Shown: positions 44,695 to 56,426 of the stretch, piece by piece | How positions within the stretch are numbered: position 1 is the first letter of the stretch | Layout of the letters: each line of letters starts with the position of its first letter | NCBI GenBank assembly: GCA_014218235.1 | Contig: CM024755.1 | Location: forward strand, 76,740,631 to 76,804,630 | DNA from: Colocasia esculenta | Lineage: Eukaryota > Streptophyta > Magnoliopsida > Alismatales > Araceae | Direction of reading: 5' to 3' | DNA length: 64,000 nt | Notes under the pieces: generated by a model | Seen by the model: only the letters and a program-made list of their open reading frames with translations | The model's database searches: none | What the model was told of the DNA's origin: nothing | Made by a program: the position numbers and the translations under genes

Positions 44695-46176
44695 TGTGGA
44701 TGTGGTTATTTCTTCATCTCAGAAAAGACGAGGAAATGATCGTCTCCACACGGAAAATGGTAAAGGAGAAGAGACAGAAATGATAAAAGGTGTGATCGCC
44801 AGGTACTTTTCCTAAAAAGTACCAAAAGTAGATACGGGTCTGAGAAGGGACGAAAAGTACCTTTTGACCCGTGGAAGTAGCGGGATGGTGTGGTGCGGTG
44901 GGTTTTTTCCTCCTCTTCCAACCGGCCGGCCGACGGAAGAGATTCAGCTTGGTACCTGAAAAGACAAGAACACAAGAAGGAGACAGGTGGATTAGATTGC
45001 AGTGTAGTATATGAACATGGTAGGAAATAGCCAAAAAGACAAAAAAAAAGGGGTGTGTTGACACACCTTCTAAAGACGAAAGCAGAAAAACCCCTAGGCG
45101 GGTGGCAAAGAAATGCACGTGTGTGCGTGTACTATCTAAAAAGCGGAAAAAGGGAGAGAGAGGTCGGCGTAAGCCGGGACGTGGCGTGGTGCGTAGCGAC
45201 GTCCCCTCGGGAACGGCGCGTGGAATGGCCCTCCGGCTCCGGGATGGCGCGTGGGGTGGGGGTCGTCCCCCGGCTCCAGAAACACGGCTTTCGGACAGCG
45301 GTATCGTCCCGTAGGAGCCTCCGGTGGATGTAGAATGAAATGTCGGGAGTCGGGTCGTCAAACGGGTAGGGCTTCGCCGCTCTGGTGGTGCAAAAATCTC
45401 TCTCCTCCTGGAACCGGAGGTCTCATATATATAGGCAAACTGTTTTAAATCGCGTCCATAACAGGCGACATTTTTAAAGATTAATCGTGTCCACAAGACT
45501 CGTAACGATTCATTAGGTAGGCCTGATGTCCCATCAACATGCCAAAATCATGATGATTACGGTGCGCAACCATATCAATAATCGCGTCGACCCTGATCAC
45601 CGCGATTTTAAGTCAAACCGACTTGGGCAAGATCGACCACATCTGCGTTCAAAAACGCACCCCGGAGGGTTGTCGCGTTTATCAACCGCCTGTTTATTTG
45701 GTGCGCTGTCATTGGCGGTTCAAAAACGCGGTGTGCTGTCTGGTCGCGATTCTTACCCTGACACCGCTCTGACGCCTGGAAGGTGTCAGAACGTGCTCTC
45801 TGGCACAGCCGTGAATGTGGACTTTAAAATCGCGGCGGACAGGCTTGACGTGATTAAACGTCGGTTACCCGTTGCGATTCAAAAGGCGGTAACGAAATCG
45901 CGGCGCCTCAGAGCGTCGCGGTTATGGCTTTCTTATACGCGTTCGCTGTCTTGGGCGCGATTTAAAACAGTTTGCAGACACACTTTTTTTGTATTTTTGA
46001 CTCTTTTAATAATAAGTCCTAAAAAAGACAGGAAAATTCTAAAAATCCTTTTTTTTTAAGAAAAAGGACAGGAAAACAGAGAAATCACTTGAAAAGGTAA
46101 TTACAGGAAATCACTTTGAAGCGTTACAGTGCAACCTGAGATTTTCTTCAATTTAGGTAAAATTGGCGTGTCTACA
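44695..46176 (-). repeat. 5' LTR of the Tat element
   Basis: A 1482-bp LTR paired with 682-2166. The TATA-like ATATATATA is at 45425-45433, with the AATCGCG motif cluster (45446-45975) on its upstream side in the sense direction. The PBS-like decamer is at 44792-44801. Both LTRs contain TGTGTTGACACACC, close to the GTGTCGACAC palindrome of C1 and C2. Confidence 0.9.
45425..45433 (-). promoter_or_regulatory. Symmetrical TATA box of the Tat 5' LTR
   Basis: CTATATATATGAG on the minus strand lies ~745 bp into the LTR, giving a U3 of about 740 bp. Because ATATATATA is self-complementary it could in principle serve both strands. The motif cluster abuts it on the U3 side. Confidence 0.55.
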
Positions 46177-46181
46177 GTGTT
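46177..46181. repeat. Right target-site duplication of the Tat element (GTGTT)
   Basis: It follows the LTR end TGTCTACA and differs from GTGCT at 677-681 by one C-to-T. The C3 ORF continues right after it. Confidence 0.85.
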
Positions 46182-48896
46182 GTCTGATCTGGCAAGAAGA
46201 TACTTGTTGTAGAGAGTCTTATGCCATTTGGCCCATTGATCTTCAGTCTTGCATTCTGCCAATTGGAAGATTTTGAGTTGGTCGGCTTTGGAAAGGTGGC
46301 AGTAGGGAAATATAATGTTAAGGTGATCAGTAAGATTGAGAAAAGGAATGCCAAAAAGGTTGGCGAGAACACATTTTTTGAGATATTCACAGTAAATTGG
46401 TCTCCTTCGATTTTCAACTGTGAGGGAGTACCAAAGAGGAGGAAACATGGGTTCAGAGGAAAGAGCAAGAGTCTTTGAAATTTTCCTCTTTTTAGAAACA
46501 GGACTAGAAGAGTCAGTCCTGTGAACATGTGAAGCAACTGCTAGGATTGAGATGAGTGTGGTTCGTTCTAACTCATCCTCAAATTTATTTTGAAAAACAC
46601 TGGCAAGTCGTGGATCAGTTGGAGTAATTGTAACAAATGTAGGTGGAATAGGAGGATGAAGGAATGATTTAGGAGAAGGAATAGTGGATGGCTCGGCTGA
46701 TGAGGGACCAGATGATGAAGAGGCTCTAGCTGATGAAGAAACTGGAGGATTGATAACAACAGAATGAGAGGGAGAAATGGATGTGGAAATGGTAGTGGGC
46801 ATGATAGGAGATGAAAAAGGTTCAGAGGGAAAAGGTGCTGGAGATGAGATGGTTCTTGGTGCAGGTTGTTTGAAGGTAGGTGGAGCTGGAGGGGCTGTGG
46901 AAGAAGAAGGTGGTGAGGGAGGGTCTAGTGTTGCAAGATATGAAGACTCAAGGGCTTCGGGAGCAACGGCAGACTCAACTACACTTGGATCCACACCTTC
47001 AGAGATCAATGGCCCTGGTGGCCCAACCACAACTTTAGATGGCCCTGATGGCCCCAGCTTCTCAACGCCACAAGATTCCGCTGCAAGTATTAAATTCTCA
47101 TCATTTTGTGGCCCGGATGGCCCTGTTGATGCCTCTAGAAACTGCCCTGATGATCTTGCATTTTCTTCTGCTGGCCTTGGCCCTGATGGCCTTGGATTAC
47201 TAACTAGTTCATCATGAGAGAGATCTGGAGGGGCAGAGGTGGTCTGCACCCTTGAAGAGATGAGCTTCTTGACACTATCAAACTCACCTTTCATCCATCT
47301 GCATAACTGCTTGAACATTCTAAAATCATCTCTCAAGCTATGAACTTCAGTGGACACAGTTCCAAGTTCATTTGATACAGAAGTTTGGCTGATAGAGATG
47401 GACTGAATATCTGATTCCATAGATGAGATGGCTTTGCCTTGCTCAATCAACCTTTTGATGACAGGCTTCAAATTGACTTTCAGTTGTTTCTTCTTTGACC
47501 TTCGATGAGCTACTCGTTTCCCTTTTTGGCTTGCCCTTGCAATGGGCTCCACAAAATCAGCATGTTCCTCGGTGAATTGATCATTGATAGAAATATTTTC
47601 AGTGTGCTCCCCTTGAGGTGCTCCTTCTTTCTTAGATGATTGCTCCCCCTGAGCAGGAGCATCTTCCATTTGATCTTCTTCAATAGTGATTTCTTGCTCC
47701 CCCTAAATGGGAGCTTTCTCCACAATGATTTCCTCAGTGTGGCCTGGAGCCACAGTTTCGGCCACTGAATCACCACCAATTTCTGACTCCTCCTGAGCAC
47801 TTTGGATGGAGTCCAGCACATCCCTGAGTATAGTGGCTACTCGGGAAGAGGGAGGAGGATCCTCTGAACTATGGCCAACATGCTCAAGGACCTATGGAGG
47901 GATATCCTCAATTCTGCTGCTGGATACTGCGGCTGCTGGTGCTTCAGCTCTTTCAATTTGAGCTTCTACTGCTGCTGATGGTTTTGCTTCAACAGATAGT
48001 GTTGCTGCTACTCCTGGTTCTGTTGCTGCTTGAACTGCTTCCTGACCTTCTTGGGCTTCACCAATGATGGCTTCACCCTCAGCCACAGAATTCTTTGTCC
48101 AAACTCCATTGACAACTGAAAAATCGCTTTTCCTTAAATTTCTGGACCGGATTGCTTGGCCCATCTTCTCAGACACATCTCCTACTACACTTATGCCATA
48201 GTGCTGAAAAATCTTCGTCAGGAGATGGGCATAAGGTAAAGAAACATTCAGCTTGCTCTTAGTGTCCCATACCTGAGAGCTTGCAAACTTCATCCTTTCA
48301 ATCATGAGCTCTGCAGTGTTAATTTCTTGATTCTTGATAGCCCAGAACATTAAATCTGAATCAGCCCTAGTGCAAGTTGAAAAGGTAGCACTTCTGGGAA
48401 CCACAATCTGACAAACTACAAAGTGCAGGATGCGATTGAATGCATTTAACTGGTTTACATCCACCTTATCATCTTTCAATTTGAACTCGGGACCAACTAT
48501 CCCTAAACCCTTTTCTTGGATATTCACAGTGTGAACTCCATTGTGTCCGGAGGTAGTCACACCAAAGAGAGATGCTAATAAGTCTCGTGTGACCCTAATC
48601 TGGGTTCCCTTGACCATGGAAGTCAAGGTCCCGTCAGCCTCTGACTTCAAACACACATAGAAGGCTTTTACCAAGTCCAGAACACTTACTTTAGAGATAG
48701 TAGCCATCTTCGTCCACTTCAATCTGTCCAAAGCTTCGACGATGCTCCCCATTCCGTTCTTCTGCAAATCTGCCACATCCACTGCTTTGTGACCGCATAG
48801 CTTGACTTTTACAGACGTAAACCTTACTTGCTGTTCGGCGGTAAGAAATTCGGCTCTGTAGCCCCCGACGCTGTCGGAACTACTAGAAGAGGCCAT
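46182..48896 (-). pseudogene. C3 env-like ORF, N-terminal and middle parts
   Basis: It starts at ATG 48896 (MASSSSSDSVGGYRAEFLTA). The first ~260 residues are a conserved domain (KLCGHKAVDVADLQKNGMGS ... YAHLLTKIFQHYGISVVGD) analogous to the middle domain of the C2 protein. Then follows an Ala/Glu-rich linker, a basic patch (RRSKKKQLKVNLKPVIKRL) with heptad-like helices, and a Ser/Pro-rich region with GPSGP repeats. TAGs interrupt at 47892-47894 (glutamate codon in C4) and 47703-47705. The frame is cut at 46182 by the Tat insertion and resumes at 681. The position after pol and the general build match SIRE env-like ORFs; there is no visible membrane segment. Confidence 0.8.
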
Positions 48897-49302
48897 GGAT
48901 GTGAATGGAGAGAGTTTCTGGAGGACTGGAAAGAGGAATGGAACAGAAGCCCTCAAGAAATTTTTGGCGGGAATTGGTTGGAAGCTAGAAATCTGAGAGA
49001 GTCGATGCCGGAGTCAATAGGGTATCGCCTCAGGCAGAAGGAAGAAGACGATGAAGAGATGTGAATCGTTGCCGCACAGATTTCGGGAAAATTAAAAGAA
49101 TGACTTTTAGAATTTAGGGGCGCCATGATGGCAGAAAACGACAAAACTGACTAGATCGATAGGAATAAACTCTTATAAAATAACGAACCGTCATGACAAA
49201 ATTAAAAGGATTAGCAATAATTGGAATTTTGCTCAAATTTTTGGGAGGGAAAATAATTCAAATTCTGAAAATTAATATTTCAGTTTTAAACAGATACATC
49301 TT
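48897..49302 (-). other. C3 spacer between pol and env-like ORF
   Basis: A short AT-rich gap of about 400 bp with no gene. It is much shorter than the matching spacer in C1 and C2 (about 1.6 kb). Confidence 0.6.
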
Positions 49303-52300
49303 TCACAATTTACACATGCCTAATTCCCTTCTAAGGGAAGTAAATCTCTCTTCAGGTAAGGCCTTTGTGAAGATGTCTGCTAACTGATTGTTTGTATCAA
49401 TAAAATATCTATGTTCCCATTTGCTACATGATCACGAATAAAATGATATCTAACCTCAATGTGTTTAGTCCTTGAGTGCTGTACTGGATTCTTGGTCAAA
49501 TTTATAGCATTGGTGTTGTCACATAACAGTGGAATTGTCTTGATATGTAGCCCATAATCCTCAAGTTGTTGCTTGATCCATAGGAGTTGTGTACAGCAAC
49601 TTCCAGCAGCTACGTACTCAGCTTCAGCTGTTGACAGTGCTACTGAGTTTTGTTTCTTGGAGGACCATGATATCAGACATCCTGCAAGGAATTGACAACA
49701 ACCACTGGTGCTTTTTCTATCTATTTTGCATCCAGCATAGTCAGCATCACAGTATCCTACTAAGTTAATTTCACATAATTTTGGATACCAAAGACCTAAG
49801 TCATGAGTTCTAGTTAAATATCTAAAAATTCTTTTTACTGAAATTAGATGAGATTCTCTAGGATCTGCATGATACCTAGCACACATGCATACACTAAATA
49901 AAATATCAGGTCTACTAGCAGTTAAGTATAGTAAGGATCCTATTATACCTCTGTAGATTTTTTGATCTACATTCTTACCATCTTTGTCACTGTCCATTCT
50001 TATTGATGTGCTCATAGGTGTTGACAGTGGCTTGGCATTATCAAATCTGAACTTCTTTAAGAGTTCCTTGGTGTATTTAGCTTGGCAGATGTGAGTCTCT
50101 TCCTTTCCTTGTTTGATTTGCAATCCAAGGAAGTAGTTGAGCTCTCCCATCATGCTCATCTCGAACTCTCCCTACATAAGCTTCTCAAAGTACTTGCAAA
50201 GAGATTCGTCAGTAGAACCAAATATTATGTCATCAACATAAATTTGAACAAGCAATATATGTTTGACTTTAGATTTGATGAACAAAGTACTATCTACTTG
50301 ACCTCTAATGAAACCATGGTCTAATAGAAATGAGCTAAGCCTTTCATACCAGGCTCTAGGTGCTTATTTTAAACCATATAGTGCTTTGTGTAGTTTAAAA
50401 ACATGATTCGGAAATTCAGTGTCATCAAAGCCTGGAGGTTGTTCTACATAAACTTCCTCCTTAATAAAACCATTAAGAAATGCAGACTTTACATCCATTT
50501 GAAATAATTTCACATCTAGTGCAGATGCATATGCAAGAAGGATTCTAATAGCCTCAAGTCTAGCCACAGGCGCATAGGTTTCATCGAAATCTATGCCTTC
50601 CTCTTGGGAATAGCCTTGAGCTACCAATCTGGCCTTGTTTCTTATGATCACACCAGCTTCATCCAATTTATTTCTGAACACCCATTTGGTGCCAATCACT
50701 GGATGATCTGATGGTCTAGGAACAAGTGACCAAACCTGGTTTCTCTTGAACTGATTCAATTCATCTTGCATGGCTAAAATCCAAGATTCATCAGTGATGG
50801 CTTCATTGACTATCCTAGGCTCTATTTGAGAAACAAAAACTAAATAATCACATGGTATTATGTTACCTCTTGTTCTTACCCCTACAGATGGATCACCAAT
50901 GATGTTTTCAGGAGGGTGATCTTTCTTATATCTCCACTCTTTTGGAAGATTTTGATGAGAAATATCCCTTTGTTGGAGGTCTTCCAGAGGTGGATCTTCC
51001 TTGTCCTCAATTGATGTATTCTTTAATTTCTTGGACAATTCATCTGCATCATTATCACTATCTTCTTCCTTTCTCAAGGAAGGGTTAGTTTCATCAAAAA
51101 TAACATGTACTGACTGCTCAATCAATAAAGTACGTTTATTGAACACTCTATATCCTTTTGGTTTAGAAGCATACCCCATGAAGATGCCTTCATCTGATTT
51201 GGCATCTAACTTACCAATGTCTCTTTTGTTGTTGTTGTGGATGAAGTATGGACATCCGAATGTCCTGAAGTGACTGATCTTGGGCTTCTTTCCCTTAAAT
51301 AATTCATACGCAGTCTTTTTCAAGATAGGCCTGATCATTACTCTATTGATGATGTAACTTGTTGTGTTGACTGCTTCAGCCCAAAAATATCTTGGCATAT
51401 CATATTCTGATAACATTGTTCTTGCCATGTCCAATAAAGTCCTATTCTTTCTCTCAGCAACTCCATTCTGATGTGGTGTCCTTGGTGCTGTGAAATTGTG
51501 CTCTATTCCTTGGTCATCACAGAATTTTGCGAATTTATCATTTTGGAATTCTCCTCCATGATCTGACCTGATTCTAATAATGTTGAACTTCTTATCTTTC
51601 TGAACCTTTTTGCTGAAGCTTACAAAGCTATCAAATGTATCATCTTTGTGTTCTAGAAAGGATACCCATGTGAATCTTGAATAGTCATCTACTATAACGA
51701 ATCCAAAATTCTTTCCTCCAAGACTTGTGGTCCTCATTGGCCCAAATAAATCCATATGAAGGAGTTCTAAGGGTTTAAAGGTTGTTACCACAGTCTTTGA
51801 CTTGAAGGATGACTTAGTGTGCTTTCCTTTTGCACATGGTCCACAGACACCGTCCATTTTTGTGCTGACCTTTGGCAGACCTTCCACTAGGTTTCTCTTG
51901 ATCAGCTTTCTCATGCCATCTAGACTGCAGTGGCCCAATCTTCTGTGCCACAACTCAGTTGACTGCTCTTTGCTGGCTACTAATCAAATGTCTTGATCTT
52001 TTAACTCTTCCAGATGAAGTACATATAGGTTCTTTTCTCTGTTGGCTTCAAAGATGACTACACCATCTTTCACAATGCTGCACTTTGACTCTTGAAAACA
52101 GATCTGATGACCTCTATCACATAGCTGGCTGATACTGATGAGATTGTGTTTCAGTCCTTTGACGCACAGCACATCTTCAATGACAGTTGTGCCTCTACTG
52201 CACACTGATCCACTGCCTATCACAGTCCCCTTTCCATTATCTCCATAGGTGACTGTGCCTTCTTCAGCCTTGAGGTGAGAGAATAGCTTTCTGTTACCTG

Positions 52301-52375
52301 ACATATGCCTTGAGCACCCACTGTCCAGGTATCATTTTGATGCTCGAAGGCCTCCCTGAAATAAAGACACTAAGC
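49303..52375 (-). pseudogene. pol: C3 pol (several breaks)
   Basis: The protease site YLDSGCSRHMSGN is preceded by a TGA in place of a likely tryptophan codon. A TGA at 51984-51986 splits the protease region from the pre-integrase zinc module (WHRRLGHCSL ... CGPCAKGKHTKSSF). The integrase core is LHMDLFGPMR / IRSDHGGEFQND / PHQNGVAERKNRTL. The RT part has MDVKSAFLNGFI, a TAA at 50364-50366, YVDDIIFGST near 50224, and a TAG at 50172-50174. RNase H has GYCDADYAGCKIDRKSTSGC; a frameshift near 49395 moves the end to LRRELGMCKL at 49303. It is the most decayed Copia pol here, fitting the oldest insertion. Confidence 0.88.
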
Positions 52376-54147
52376 TTTAGGTACCCAAGTTCTTTTGGGT
52401 CCTTGCTGGTTAGTATTCTCATCTTTCTTTTTAATTATCCAAATTTTGTGTTTAGTTGGACAGGTTATTTTGGTATGACCTAGCTTGTTGCAGTGACTGC
52501 AACATGTTGTTCTAGTTATTTTTCATATGGAGTATATTTAAAGTTTGATTTATATGTTATATCTTGTTCAGGTACGAATTTTGGAGTTGGACATGTTTTA
52601 GGGTATAATGTTGTATCTTCATTATCTAGTGGAATGTAACCTAATCCATTCTTCTTTTTACCTGATCTTCTGGCTCCTCTTAGTATTAAAGAATTTTTAC
52701 CATTAGTAAATTTTTCTAATGTACTTGATAGTTTATCATTTTCTTCTGTTAGTCTTTTGATTTCATTTTTTAGTTCGTCTGAATTTTCTTGTTTTTCTAA
52801 TTTTGTTATTTATTTATTTTTATCTTTTAGATTTTCGCATAGCAACTCATTTCTTCTTTTAAGTTCACTAACTTGCTTCTCTAGTTGTTCATTTTCTGAT
52901 TTTAAATCAGAATTAGTATTCTCTAGACATGCAACATTTTTCTTACTAGCTTTTAATAATTTATATAATTCTCTATATTTACCATATAGTTCATTAAAAG
53001 CATCTTCTAGGTTATCTGAATCAGAATCATTACAGGAATCAAAGGATGAGTCAGAGATTACCTTTTCTGCAATATCTGCCATGAAAGCTAGGTTAGCCTT
53101 TTCTTCTTCCTCACTGTTTGAGATTGACTCACTATCTGAGTCACTACTATTGTCCCAAGCTGCTGCCATGGCTTTCTTCTTATATCTTCTGAACTTTCTT
53201 GAACTGTCCTTCTTTCTGAATTCAGATTTCTTGAGCTTTGGACACTCTGCCTTGATGTCTTGGCTTCTTGCACTCATAACAAATTGGTTCATTCTTCTTG
53301 ATGTCCTTTGCTTCAGGTTTCTTAAAATCCTTTCCCTTTTTGAAGTATTGTCTGCCAGATTGATACTTCTTTTTCTTAGCCAATATCCGTTGTAGTCTTC
53401 TAGACAGCATTGCTTCTTCATCTTCACTGTCTTGACTACTGGCTTCATCTTCCGATTGTTCCTCAGAGCTGCCTTCTGCTGCTTTGAGGGCATTTGTATG
53501 CTTCTTTCTAGTGGATGATTCTCCTAATCTCTCCATGTTTATCTCATGGGCCATGAGGGACCCAATGAGCTTTTCCATTGACATCCTTTTCAAGTCATTG
53601 GCTTCTTCTATAGCTGTTACCTTGGGAGTCTAAGAAGATGGTAGGGATCTAAGAATTTTCCTTACCATGTCTCCCATCTCATAGCTTTTTCCTAATCCTT
53701 CTAACCCGTTGGTGATGTCTGTAAATCTGCTGAACATTTGGGTTATAGATTCTCCTGGCTGCATCTGGAACCTTTCATATTGTGTCACCAGAATGTCTAT
53801 CCTGGTTTCCTTGACTTTGTCGGAGCCTTCATAAGTGATCCTGAGCTTTTCCCACATTTCCATGGCGGATTTGCAGGCAGATACACGGTTGAATTCCTTT
53901 TTACTGAGGGCACAACACAAAATGCTTTTCGCTTTGCAGTTGAGAGAAATCTTCTTTCTATCATCTTCTGTCCAATTGTCTCTGTTGTTTAGAACAACTA
54001 GATCGCCTTCTTCTACTATGGACCATATTTGGAAATCGAATCCTTGTAGGAAGTATTCCATTCTTGTTTTCCAGTAGGTGCAATCTTCTCTGTCGAATAG
54101 CGGTGGCCTGTTGACTGACTGACCTTCGAGTGACCTTGGGCTGCCAT
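52376..54147 (-). pseudogene. gag: C3 gag (several breaks)
   Basis: Gag begins near ATG 54147, but a one-base shift separates that ATG from the conserved frame (GQSVNRPPLFDREDC). The gag domain (YWKTRMEYFLQGFDFQIWSI) is followed by a TAG at 53630-53632, where a tryptophan is expected. The first zinc knuckle (CYECKKP ... IKAECPK) is broken by a small deletion near 53262. A coiled coil follows, with a TAA at 52810-52812. The motif GLGYIP is typical of SIRE gag, and a second knuckle CSHCNKLGHTKITC is near 52500. Two knuckles distinguish it from C1 and C2. Confidence 0.82.
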
Positions 54148-54199
54148 TTGATCTTTTCTCTTCAGATCGTTCGATCTTCTTCTTTGTCGAAGATACTTT

Positions 54200-54210
54200 C
54201 TCTGATACCA
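54200..54210 (-). other. C3 primer-binding site (Met tRNA type)
   Basis: TGGTATCAGAG on the minus strand, two bases after the LTR end. The match to initiator tRNA-Met stops after eleven bases. Confidence 0.85.
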
Positions 54211-54212
54211 CT

Positions 54213-56234
54213 TGTTGCCTAACTAGGAAGCCCAAAGGGGGGGTGAATGGGATTCTTAAAAATTATTTAAGACTCAAAACCTGTTCACAAAACAGTCACA
54301 CAAAACACACTTTGCAGATTGTTAGTGTTAGTGAATTGAAAGATCAAACACACAAAAGCAATCTTACGACACAAAGAATTATCCTGGTTCAGATCTTCTC
54401 TCCTTAGGAGTCCTACAACCAGTCACTGAGCAATATCTCAGGATTTCACTAACAAGGGTACAGTCCCCCTTAAGGACACTACAGCACCCAGCACCCCAGC
54501 TAGTCTTCCTTCAACCGAAGGGACCAACACCCTGGATACCCCACCAGGTCTTCCTTCACAACCGAAGGGAACAACACCCTGGATACCACACCAGGTCTTC
54601 CTTCACAACCGAAGGGAGCAAACACAAGAGAATGTGTCAAAGAGATGATGCCCCTAGATCAAGCTTATAGAACACTGCTTGATCTGAAGCAAGGACTGAG
54701 AAGAAGAGATCTACAATCAAGGACTCTTCTCAGACAAAAAGGCTCTCTCACAGATCTGAACTTAGCACAAAGAGCAAGAACTAAGACTAATGGGAGTTTT
54801 TGCTTGGCTCTCAGAAAAGCTTGCAGAAGGTTGTGGGCGTTATCGCTTGTTGTTCAACAACGCTCTACTTCTTAACGCTTCAAGAACTTCATATATCATC
54901 TATTGAAATTCGAACGTTGAAGTGCCCGTTGTCTCTATGCATAAGGTACGTTAGACTGCTTGACACTTGGAGTCTTCCAGTCAATAGTCCTTTATCCTTT
55001 CATGCACGCAAAGAGAGAGAGGATATTCTGTAATCTTCTTTGGCTTCTATTTTGTCCAACGTTGTATGACGGATACTGTCAGAGATCTGCACATATTTAA
55101 AGCTTGAACAGTAGACAGCTAAGATGTTTCTTGTTGTCAGTCAACGTCAGAATGAATGTTCATCAAAATAGTAATGCCATTTTGTTGTTCAAAAAGATGT
55201 TTACAGAGAAGATATGATAATGGAAGATATTATCTGCATGCATGCAGTGATACGTTCAGTCTTCATAAATGCACAGTTGTCATAAATATACATGAAGACT
55301 TTGACTTTTCAACGTATCAAAAATTAGCTTGAAAATTGAATCGTTATTTTTCACGAAATCATTATATACATGACTTATGAAATCGTTGTGCAGAGATGCA
55401 TACACAAATCATTATATGCATTAGTAATCAAATCGTTATGAAGTCATAAACAAATCGATGTACAAATCGTTATGACGTTATAAGCAAATCGATGTACAAA
55501 TCGTTATGACTTTATAAGTAAATCGATGTACAAATCGTTGTGATGTTATAAGCAATCGATATGCAAATCATTATGACGTTATAAGCAAATCGATGTATAA
55601 ATCGTTGAGAATTACTTAATGAATTGTAATGAAAGCAAGTCGTTACGATGACTAAAGAAATCGTTACGAGAGCAAATCGTTACGATGACTAAAGAAATCG
55701 TTACGAGAGCAAATCATTACGATGACTAAAGAAATCGTTACGAGAGAAATCGTTACGATGACTAAAGAAATCGTTATGAGAGAAAATCGTTACGATGCTA
55801 AAGAAATCGTTACAAGAACAAATCGTTATGAACCACTTAACGAATCGTTGTGAGGGCAAGTCTTTGCGATCACTTAACGAATCGTTGTGAGGGCAAATCG
55901 TTGTGATCACTTAACGAATCATTGTGAGGGCAAATCGTTGCGATCACTTAACGATTTAACACATAGAATCCTTGTAAGTATAAAATCGTTATGAAACTAA
56001 GGAAATCGTTATGACCCACAGTGGAAATCGATGTGTACTTAGACAAATATTGATGCTTTGAACTCTTACTGTTGTAGTGTGATGAATACTTACTTGATTA
56101 GCTTGTTTTCCCTTGGTTTATTTCCTGTGTTTAGACTTCATAGAAAGAATGTTAGTAACATTTATCATAGTTTTGTTAATCACCAAAATAGATATGTAAT
56201 TTATTTAAATTACATGGGGATAAACTGATCATCA
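54213..56234 (-). repeat. LTR shared by C3 (as 5' LTR) and C4 (as 3' LTR)
   Basis: A 2022-bp LTR reading TGATGATCAG ... GGCAACA on the minus strand. On its left is a primer site and gag (so it acts as a 5' LTR); on its right is a polypurine tract and an env-like ORF (so it is also a 3' LTR). Inside are a ~52-bp repeat containing TTCCTTCACAACCGAAGGGA (54506-54622) and long AAATCGTT arrays (55430-55960). Confidence 0.88.
55430..55960. repeat. Three successive AAATCGTT tandem arrays in the C3/C4 LTR
   Basis: First array (about 55430-55603): 34-bp units AAATCGTTATGACGTTATAA plus GCAAATCGATGTAC. Second (about 55633-55825): 37-bp units with AAATCGTTACGATGACTAAAG. Third (about 55838-55950): 37-bp units with ACTTAACGAATCGTTGTGAG. 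All use the core AAATCGTT(A/G)(C/T)GA. Their origin is probably successive amplification of one core. Confidence 0.9.
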
Positions 56235-56248
56235 ATCTCCCCCTTTTT
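56235..56248 (-). other. C4 polypurine tract
   Basis: AAAAAGGGGGAGAT directly before the LTR start, identical to that of C1 and C2. A second similar tract is at 56351-56363. Confidence 0.88.
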
Positions 56249-56426
56249 GGTGATGACAAAACTTAACAATTAGCAAAGATGATCTGAAATAAGTCTAAGC
56301 ATAATTGAGGAAATAACATAAAAATAATGTATTTCAGAAATGCAATATTTTCTCCCCCTTTTTGTCATTTAAGCAAAAAGATCAAACGCTTGAGACAAAG
56401 ATGAAGAGAAAGGATAAAAGATTGTA

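Larger units (their letters stand above)
682..46176 (-). mobile_element. Tat-lineage Ty3/Gypsy LTR retrotransposon, ~21.3 kb without its two nested Copia insertions
   Basis: The boundaries are two ~1.48 kb LTRs (682-2166 and 44695-46176) that begin TG, end CA and are flanked by a 5-bp target duplication. Read on the minus strand, the order is 5' LTR, arginine-tRNA-like primer site, gag, protease, RT, RNase H, a second RNase H-like domain, integrase, then a long 3' region and the 3' LTR. A second RNase H, no chromodomain, a long body and extra ORFs in the 3' region are established features of the Tat/Ogre group of plant Gypsy elements. The element is inserted in the env-like ORF of C3 and was later hit by C1 (14155-25461) and C2 (25700-38572). 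Gag-pol is broken by TAG stops and at least two frameshifts, so this copy is not autonomous. Confidence 0.9.

Noticed and set aside
46777..47217. Gly/Asp-rich plus-strand ORF (and 58053-58421)
   Set aside because: Reverse strand of the Ser/Pro-rich part of the C3/C4 env-like ORF; the frame is forced by composition.
55430..55960. CRISPR-like regular repeats
   Set aside because: The arrays are continuous degenerate tandem repeats in a plant LTR without unique spacers or cas genes.
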